This document shows, one piece after another, positions 56,615-64,000 of a stretch of DNA of 64,000 bases. Below the pieces are notes generated by a model. It made no database searches, was not told the origin of the DNA, and was given only the letters and a program-made list of their open reading frames with translations. Position 1 is the stretch's first letter. Each line of letters starts with the position of its first letter. This DNA comes from Fusarium oxysporum f. sp. lycopersici 4287 (taxonomy: Eukaryota > Ascomycota > Sordariomycetes > Hypocreales > Nectriaceae), in the NCBI RefSeq assembly GCF_000149955.1, contig NC_030996.1, positions 2,271,301 to 2,335,300 of the forward strand, in the 5' to 3' direction. Made by a program: the position numbers and the translations under genes.

Positions 56615-57029
56615 TGAATTGAGGCGACAAGGAACAAACCTCAGGGACGAGCAGAAGATCTCCGTGTGTAGTGTAGTCTGTGTAAAGGTGTGAAGGAGTC
56701 AACGTCGTCCTTCCGCCGCGTTCCGCCGCGATGGGTGAATCAACAGTCATCGTCTGACTCAGATTTTAGTTAACAGGGTTTACACTTTTGTAGAGGTTTA
56801 TACTTTTGTAGACCGGACAGATATTCTTCCGGACGCACCCCTGCTTGGGAGGAGCAAGGATCTGCTCCTTTCGGACTCGCGCCGGAGTCTCATCCGCCGG
56901 CTCAAATACATATATATGTATGTATGTTTATACGAATATGTCTCTCTCATCGTCAGTATTGGTGAACTTTCATCGCCTCTTTGCAGAAAAATCTCCAACG
57001 TCATCCGCAAATCTTCCATCAATTTCATA
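56615..57029. promoter_or_regulatory. Divergent promoter with tandem TTCCGCCGCG
   Basis: A perfect 10-bp tandem (TTCCGCCGCG twice, 56711-56730) lies about 100 bp before the regulator start. On the minus strand it gives two CGGCGG blocks 10 bp apart, a typical zinc-cluster recognition spacing. CCGGACAG and CCGGACGC follow at about 56813 and 56828. Confidence 0.5.
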
Positions 57030-58558
57030 ATGTCTTCTCCTGCCAGTCTACCAATCGAGCTCCGTATTCATCCAACAGGATGGAAATCGGGGCCGGAGTC
57101 TGAGCGGTATCCTCTTTCTCTCATGGGCCATATCATGCCCAAGGTCTACGTACTGGTCGCCGAAGTGTTTGCCCTGCCGGACCTTACAGACAATGATGTA
57201 ACTGTTGAAAACATGACCGCCGGCTTAGAGTTTGCTATTTCACAGTTCCCCATCCTTGCTGGTGTCTTAGAAATGGACACTGCTACTGGGCGGATGTGGG
57301 TGGCTAGGCAACGGGATTCGACGGTCAGCCTACACGTCAAGTACATGCTGCGTGAAGGCGAGTTTCCGAGCTATAAAGAGCTGGCAGAAAAAGAGGTATG
57401 ACACTACTGTGTTCACCAGCCCTACCACAATAGACTATGGTACTAAATGTAAAACAGTTTCCTGCGAGCTCTCTAACAGGTAGTCAACTTCTTCCGGATT
57501 TTGTCACAGCAAAACAGCTTCACTCTCCTCTTGGCGACAACAATGAAGAAGGAATTGCTGTTGCAGCCTTCCAACTTAACTTCATTCGAGGTGGCCTTAT
57601 TATTGGCTTGGCAATCCATCACTCCGTATCCGACGGTCCAGGATGTGATGGGTTCCTAACCACCTGGGCAGAGAACAGTTCTGCTGCAGCAAAGGCGGCC
57701 CCATTCATCCCTGCAAAGCAGCATTTCAGCGTACACGGAACTCCATTGGATGTCGAAAGCCCAACACGTGTTCGGATGAAGGAACTCGAAAGAACTCTTG
57801 CTGTAGTACGGGATGCGGGTGGCCCAATGGCACCACCACCAGCCGGCTTCAAAATGCCATCCTTGATGGCACAGATGTGGCACTTTCCCAAAAGCAAGAT
57901 TGATTTGCTCAAGACCAAAGCATCTAGCGAAGGTGTTAACAACTGGATCTCCACCTATGATGCAATTATTGCTGTACTCTGGAGCAGTGTGACACGCTCG
58001 AAGCTGGAGATGCTCAACCCCGACTTGGAGTCCAAGGCTACTCTGGTCCACGCCGTCGACACGAGAAAAGTATGGAACCCGCCCCTGCCTGAGCGTTTCT
58101 TGGGCGTCGGCGCTGCTGCGGCACGCTGCGAGCCGTTGACTGTCAACGACATCATCACAGGGAATCTGTCCAGGCTCGCGACCGAGGTGCGAGCATCAAT
58201 TAAAGCCATGACTCCAGAGTACCTCACGAGCCTCCTTGAGTGGGTTGCCGGACACGAGGACAAGCGGTGGCTTGAGATCAGCATTAACTCGTTTCTGGGT
58301 ATGGATTTTGGTGCGTCCAGCTGGCAAGGCATGACAGCGTATGAGACGCATGATTTCGGCTTTGGACTGCCCAAAGCGCTCAGGTGGCCGAGTCCAGCTT
58401 TCGAAGGTTTTGTTTTACTGTATCCCAGCCGAGCGGAGGCGAATGATGCGACAGACGACGAAGGCGTCGAAGTGTGTGTTTGCCTGGAGGAGAATTGTCA
58501 GAAGAGGTTGATGAACGATCCAGTACTCTTGGAATACGCCCAGCCGAGGGGGTTGTAG
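57030..58558 (+). CDS. BAHD-like acyltransferase (PF02458 type), 488 aa
   Basis: Exons 57030..57395 and 57458..58558 (62-nt intron, phase 0). The catalytic HxxxD reads HHSVSDG with H177 and D181, and the structural DFGWG motif appears as DFGFG at 421-425. The N-terminal part (SQFPILAGVLEMD) and AVDTRKVWNPPLPERFLG are also diagnostic. Such enzymes transfer acetyl or other acyl groups from CoA to hydroxyls or amines of small molecules, as in trichothecene O-acetylation. Cytosolic. It sits head-to-head with a Zn2Cys6 regulator, so it is likely a tailoring step in specialised metabolism. Acceptor unknown. Confidence 0.92.
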
Positions 58559-60242
58559 AGCTTCAACGCAAGCTGTAACCGCATAGTTTACTCTTTGTTT
58601 TTTCTAACTTTTATTGATAACTGACTGCATTGATCGACCTTGAGCTCGTGTCCCAGAGAAGACTAAGGCCTACGCCCGTCGAGGAGTGATTGAAATACCA
58701 GATTAACATTTCTGCCCTGATTCTGAAAGGCCTTCCGTATTCGTCCTTGAGTAACTAATATAAATGAAAATTTTCTGCTCTACTCTGATGAATATAGTAC
58801 TACAGTTAATAGTATTATTTTATTACAAGGCATTATACTCCTTCACCTAGCCCCTATGCTACATGTCGAAGTCGACGCAGGAACGATTATGGATCGCGGG
58901 GTGTTTTATGGTGATGGTTGTTCCAGCTTTAAAGCTACCCCATCATGATTCTCTCCGATTCTTCATCCTCAAGCAACTTCGTTCATTCTTTCTCTTTATT
59001 AGTACAGCCCACTTCCAACACAAGAACTCTTTTATTGCGGCATCATCCGCCGCGAGGCCAACCACGGTAGCACGAGCATCGCCAATTACAGGGTCGTTGC
59101 CGATTGTTTCTGCTCAGGGCAAACTCCATCACGAGAAGCCTCTTCGACATAGCAGGCTCCCACCTGGTCCTTGTGGAGGGCCAGGCCTATCGAAAAGGGT
59201 CCGTTGCGGAGCATCGACCTCCTTTATAAGGACGGTGGCATGTACGTGCCGAGACATGCTTTTCCGCACGTCATGACAACGGTCAATTGGCAGCCAAATG
59301 CGAGTGCCTAAGCCAAGAACCTTTAGTTGACTGCCAATAAGTTACTTAATTTCGATTCTTAGGAAAAATACTACAACCTGATCATGTCGCGGCATGTGTC
59401 CTTTTTTGCAAACTCGGGCGAGATGGACGAATTGTTCAGAGGTTAGAAGCACTTGATATAAGGCCCTATGACCATAAACCGGCTGGACCTTTCGCTCAAG
59501 CCACCAATTACGTCTCCATTTCTGCTGGCAGCAGGATCCTCCAGCGGACCTCCAGACGCATGAGCGTCACCGACAACTTCAGGATTTTAACCCAAATCAG
59601 GCGGCCATCTATGCTCATTTCAAGTTAACAATCAGGTAGGGAGATCCCATGTGGGTACCAATACATGAAAGCAATGCTGATTCCTGCTTTAAAGTCGGGT
59701 TTAATAATTAATTCTAAACAGTCGCTAGTAACTTGAGGGTATTTCTCATCATGATATGCCACCTCAGGACAACAATCGGATTGTATCGGTGTCTGGGCAA
59801 CAACGGGTAACTGCCCATCGTAACGCTCAATTTCGCCGTGGCGAGGCAGACTTAAAGCTATAATTCGACTTTCATCTTTCAGTTATTGAATTTGAAGAAC
59901 CATCTGTTCAAGGACCAGGATGGAGGGATGGTACCAGCTGCTTTGCCGTGATATCGAGTTTATATCCGGCAGCCCAGTCTTCCCAGAGAGTTACGAACGG
60001 CTCGAGGTAAAACTCTAATTGGGAGTGGCAAATAAAGGTCTATATTATTCCTTATAGTTGTCAAAAGAAGCACGTGGGCTTATAAAATGAAGGGTAGAGT
60101 GATGTTGTACGACGTCGTGATAGTGGTGGAATCGACGGGCTAGAGACATAGGGGGTTAAGTTGCGCAAGGAAATCAGACAGATCCAGCTACACCCCGTTC
60201 CTTATACCAATAAGACAGCAACCGTCTTTCGAACACTGGACT
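58559..60242. other. Intergenic up to assembly gap
   Basis: No gene is supported. A 137-aa plus frame at 58863 lacks domain or splice support. Confidence 0.35.
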
Positions 60243-60763
60243 NNNNNNNNNNNNNNNNNNNNNNNNNNNNNNNNNNNNNNNNNNNNNNNNNNNNNNNNNN
60301 NNNNNNNNNNNNNNNNNNNNNNNNNNNNNNNNNNNNNNNNNNNNNNNNNNNNNNNNNNNNNNNNNNNNNNNNNNNNNNNNNNNNNNNNNNNNNNNNNNNN
60401 NNNNNNNNNNNNNNNNNNNNNNNNNNNNNNNNNNNNNNNNNNNNNNNNNNNNNNNNNNNNNNNNNNNNNNNNNNNNNNNNNNNNNNNNNNNNNNNNNNNN
60501 NNNNNNNNNNNNNNNNNNNNNNNNNNNNNNNNNNNNNNNNNNNNNNNNNNNNNNNNNNNNNNNNNNNNNNNNNNNNNNNNNNNNNNNNNNNNNNNNNNNN
60601 NNNNNNNNNNNNNNNNNNNNNNNNNNNNNNNNNNNNNNNNNNNNNNNNNNNNNNNNNNNNNNNNNNNNNNNNNNNNNNNNNNNNNNNNNNNNNNNNNNNN
60701 NNNNNNNNNNNNNNNNNNNNNNNNNNNNNNNNNNNNNNNNNNNNNNNNNNNNNNNNNNNNNNN
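60243..60763. other. Assembly gap (N run, 521 bp)
   Basis: All bases are N. Open frames that cross it have no meaning. Confidence 0.99.
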
Positions 60764-60773
60764 ACCATTTAAA

Positions 60774-61144
60774 TCAGCCTGGGCAACAATACCCTGAACT
60801 TCCCAAGTTGTCGTAAGCTCGTCGGCAACCCTTATAGCAGCCAGTGATGTCACGGTTCAGGTAGTAGTAGCAAGCATATTCGGACAGGGTCGTGGAAGCC
60901 CGCCTGTAAGACGCTTGACATCAAGGTCGGCGTGCTTGCCGGAGCCAGGGACGAAGATACAGTGCGTCTTTTTCTGGCCTTGACAATAACTGTCACTCAA
61001 ATACGCTCGGCCCTGCACGCGTCTCGCAGTTATTACAGCACAGAGTCTTTCATGGAACCCCCAAGACTCGCCGCTCTGGTGGCAAGCAGCCTCAGAGACG
61101 GCCACGAGGGGCACGAGGGCGAGGACGATGTTCAAGAGCTGCAT
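60774..61144 (-). pseudogene. Small secreted cysteine-rich protein gene, frameshifted
   Basis: From ATG 61144 a signal peptide (MQLLNIVLALVPLVAVSEAA) leads into CHQSGESWG and, later, SYCQGQKKTHC and a KRLTGG segment. This pattern belongs to small secreted proteins of plant- or insect-associated fungi. The first frame ends at TGA near 60857. The Cys-rich end that the family would have is read in the next frame from a G run near 60905 to TGA 60776-60774. A second break is likely between GESWG and SYCQG. Either two small indels disabled it, or the sequence is poor, since the N gap begins 11 bp beyond the end. Role unknown. Confidence 0.6.
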
Positions 61145-61267
61145 TTTGGCGGTTGTGGGTGTGGATGGAGATCCAGAAGGCGAGTGCTTGAAGATTGAAA
61201 GAGTGAAGAAGAACTGAGCGATGAGTGATGATGAGAAAAAAGAGGTAGAGAGCTGGATCCCGCCAAC

Positions 61268-61280
61268 CCTTTTATATATT
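61268..61280 (-). promoter_or_regulatory. TATA box of secreted-protein gene
   Basis: On the minus strand AATATATAAAAGG lies about 125 bp upstream of the ATG at 61144. The intact promoter contrasts with the broken frame. Confidence 0.5.
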
Positions 61281-62122
61281 GTCATCACTCGCAAACTTTT
61301 ACTCTTAACCCCCCGCGCTTTATTTCCAATCCTACCTCACCTACAGAAAGCGAAGGGCCATTGGACCAAGCGGATGAACTGGCTCGCAAGCAGACCTCTC
61401 AGAGGTCGAATGCAACGGACGTGAGGGTTAATCCTGAAGCTGCAGGGTACCTGCAGTGGAGACATTGCTCGGACTATCATGGGTTTTCATCACGTTTGGA
61501 CAAAAGGAGTAATCGCGCAAGGTATCTATTGCGTTTGATATCAGACATTTACCGTAGCTCACTCTAGTCAGGAACAAGGAAGCTCCAACTCGCTTGCCTC
61601 CTTGACAAAGCGCATGGTGGCTGAGCCACGCACCGTCGTATGCCGTCAGACATACTCAACATCATTGGAAATATTCTGTATCTCGAAGCAGCGGCGCATG
61701 TTATTCCGTGGGTCACCCTCTGCTGAGCTGCCATACAAGCCCAAGCCAACAGTAACCTAAGGCAGGGAGTCCCTGATGATGGGAATGACATCTTAACTAG
61801 GCCTTTTTAGCTAAGTGCCCGACTTCCGTACTTTTTCTCCGTCAAAGCCATTATGTAACTGCCACCTCAGCTGCCGGGGCTAACAGGGCTGATTAGATAA
61901 GGAATACATCTTTATCAGCGCTTGACTACTTCAGGCAAATGCTCAAAAGCGACAAGGCCAGTGATTAGTTGTACACAAAGCGGCTTGAGGTGCCACCGCT
62001 CTTTCACACTCAGCCAGGTGTTTGCTAAAAGGGGATATGCTGAATCGTCCAATGATTTAATCAGCAGCTGTTCCCCTTTCTTCGACTTCAAACACTCAGC
62101 ACTTCCTTTTATCGTCTACAGG
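61281..62122. other. Intergenic upstream of 62123 gene
   Basis: No gene is seen. The 62070-62120 leader is pyrimidine-rich and ends CTACAGG before the ATG. Confidence 0.35.
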
Positions 62123-63817
62123 ATGCCTCCACAATCGAATGTATTTGTTACCTATGAGGGGCCCAGATTAAGCAGGGAGCAGAAATTTGTTGTCCTGTCT
62201 CAGGCTATGGTTTCATTTCGGGCCAAGAAGCTGACCGCGAATCAGAGTGAGTATTCTCTAACCACATGAGGCATGGCTAATAGGGTCTGCAGGGTGGGCT
62301 ACCCGAGTACATACTTGTTCTATTCCTTAATGATTCGTTCGCTGTCTGACCCATGATTAGAACTAAAGCGGCGGGCGCAGAAGATGTCTTGGAGTCTCTA
62401 AACTCAGCTCCGAGACCAGCCCGAAAACTGGTGCCTATCCTACCCCGTCCTCGCGATGTTGGCCTAACAGGCTATCATCCGACTGGGATTCATGCGAGTG
62501 TATTCCAGAACTACCTGTCTCTATGTGGCGCTCGTAGGAGTCACGGCACTGGCTGATTCCTCCTTTTGGGCTAAATTCTGACGGCTTACCTACAGATTCT
62601 TCATACCTCGGTGAGACGTACGTCCTTGTGGGGTTCTACCAATCCAAATTCTTCAGGCCTGACATAAGCAAGTCTGCCTGTATCTACATCGGCGGGCTGC
62701 CAATAACCGGGATCTTGGATGCTGTCCGCGGCATGCGTGATATCTCGTATCCTTACTACGAGTGGAGCGCTGTCCGTGAGCTGCAATGGTTTCTTGACAC
62801 AGCCACTAATGCCGAGCTGTACCATGTTGTGTATCCGGGAGCCATCCTCGGCATGTTTGACGTACGAGTCTCTATCCTGAAGGTTTGTGAATATTTGTTC
62901 AAGAGGTCACACCCCTGACTAACACTGGTGGCTTCTTGAATCATTGCAGATGGTCCGCTTTAGCTCATATACTGTCACTCATCTAGCCGCAGTAGAGCGC
63001 TTCATCAAAAGTCGCGGCGGCTTACAGAAGATGCCTCCACCCATGCAGGCCATCGTGGTCATGTAAGAGCGACAGCCCTTGTTTTTCCGGCCTTGCTTAC
63101 TACCCATAGGGCTGATCTCCTGCAATGCATATGTCTCGACACAAAGCTAGCCTTCAGCTCTGTTGGTTGGTCCCTCTTTCATTGGCAAACTGTGGACAAG
63201 CTCTGCGGCGACCACATGGTCGGATCACCACTGCTGCGGTTTGAGGACGATGACTTCTCGCTCGTCGGCCGCTTCATTGATCCTGAAATTTCCGAAAGGC
63301 TTGTGCGGATTCTAGGCCGGACTTCTGACGACATTGAATCCTTCTGCGGCCATGAGGCCGAAAATGGTTCCTCCAACATGGTTGTCGGGATTTTGAGCCT
63401 GGATGATATGGCTGACGGGGTTCTCCTAATCCATGACCTTCCAGGCCTTGTCGCTCAGACATGCGCCATCGCGTCTCGTATTGTCTATCGTACCATGCAA
63501 AGGAAGGCTGGTTTTCATGACAGCTCCGACTTGGCAGACATGCATCGTCTATATGACAACCTTGGGTTCATCAACCTCAGGCCCTGGGCGGGCCTTCCAT
63601 ACCTTCACCTGTGGGCGTACGTATCCGCCTCTCTGCAGTTGATTTAGCTCAAACAGTGCAGCTTAGGAATCTTATTGGCCTTGCCAGCTCAACTAAGCTT
63701 GAAAGGTCCTATTTCGTGGCAGAGCTAATGCGTGCTACGTTCAGCTGGGGTTGCTACCAGATGGAAGTATATATCAGTAAGTCCATTGTGATTGAGTGTG
63801 AAGATCCGGCAAGTTAA
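62123..63817 (+). CDS. Conserved fungal protein of regulator-like type, six exons, unknown function
   Basis: Exons are 62123..62250, 62361..62524, 62596..62882, 62950..63062, 63110..63620 and 63662..63817, all in frame (452 aa). The N-terminus FVTYEGPRLSREQKFVVLSQ with a basic FRAKKLTANQ tail resembles the zinc-less 'tachykinin/Fungal_trans_2-like' proteins. The body contains VLVGFYQSKFF, VTHLAAVERFIKSRGGLQ and WSLFHWQTVD, which fit the helical regulator fold. No zinc cluster is present. The second donor (GTGGCG) and the last exon are uncertain: a GTAAGT at 63778 may start another intron that leads beyond the window, so the 3' end may be incomplete. Confidence 0.65.
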
Positions 63818-64000
63818 TTATGCATAGCGTTTCTGAAAAACTTTATTTATCTCCGCCGGAAAGCGTCGTTAGAGAATATCGCAAGCAAGGGGCTAAACGA
63901 GAAGTCATAAAGGTGCAGTTATTACGGATAGTTAAATTCTATAAGCACTGCTAGCACTATGTTTATTTGTATTTTCTTATAGGGTATTCTATGACCTGTT
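63818..64000. other. Window end, possible last intron of previous gene
   Basis: If the donor at 63778 is used, this stretch is intronic; TTCTTATAG at about 63975-63983 would be a suitable acceptor. Confidence 0.3.

Noticed and set aside
57619..58374. Several minus-strand frames over the acyltransferase
   Set aside because: Antisense shadows of a gene with clear HxxxD and DFGFG motifs.
60161..60853. Long frames spanning the N gap on both strands
   Set aside because: They exist only because N codons contain no stops.
1..64000. CRISPR arrays, bacterial operons, rRNA or tRNA genes
   Set aside because: None seen; spliced genes and zinc-cluster regulators mark this as fungal nuclear DNA. A tRNA scan was not possible by eye over the whole window.

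Overview
The window looks like accessory or subtelomere-like DNA of a filamentous ascomycete, probably a sordariomycete. Genes carry short GT-AG introns (mostly 43-75 nt). Five of them encode or regulate through fungal-type products: four intact Zn2Cys6 regulators and one PhyH pair. AT-rich islands separate GC-balanced genes. Several relics carry TGG->TAG and CAG/CAA->TAG/TAA stops, the CpA->TpA signature of repeat-induced point mutation (RIP). All identifications come from reading motifs; no database search was run.

Layout. 0-8 kb: 3' end of a cupin gene, a bicupin gene, a small ABM-like/zinc-ribbon protein and an intronless Zn2Cys6 regulator. 8.5-14.1 kb: a copper-protein neighbourhood with a tyrosinase relic, an intact membrane-anchored cupredoxin and a frameshifted cupredoxin relic. 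15.4-23 kb: a four-exon fucose-permease-like MFS transporter, a sugar transporter with five in-frame stops, and an intact glutamate decarboxylase (GAD). 24.7-30.1 kb: three poorly known genes (two membrane proteins and a small protein with an LRAT/NlpC-like His...NNCQ layout). 30.6-33.5 kb: AT-rich repeat relics, a dead F-box-like gene and one of two solo-LTR-like copies (the other is at 23.7 kb). 34.4-36.9 kb: two divergent PhyH-type dioxygenase genes. One has the HxD...H iron ligands; in the other both His positions are substituted. 38.2-40.2 kb: a nine-exon GABA/choline-type amino-acid permease.

41.9-58.6 kb holds three head-to-head pairs, each a Zn2Cys6 regulator facing a transporter or enzyme: MFS drug transporter/regulator, regulator/secreted alpha-beta hydrolase, regulator/BAHD-like acyltransferase. 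A DUF1223 protein and an ABC-transporter scrap lie among them. 58.6-64 kb: an assembly gap, a frameshifted secreted cysteine-rich protein gene beside it, and a six-exon gene of unknown function.

How the genes may work together. The three regulator-target pairs and the dioxygenase pair look like tailoring, export and control parts of specialised metabolism, but no PKS, NRPS or terpene synthase backbone is in the window. GAD and the permease could be two ends of GABA use. The mix of live genes and RIP-scarred copies points to a region of duplication and turnover.
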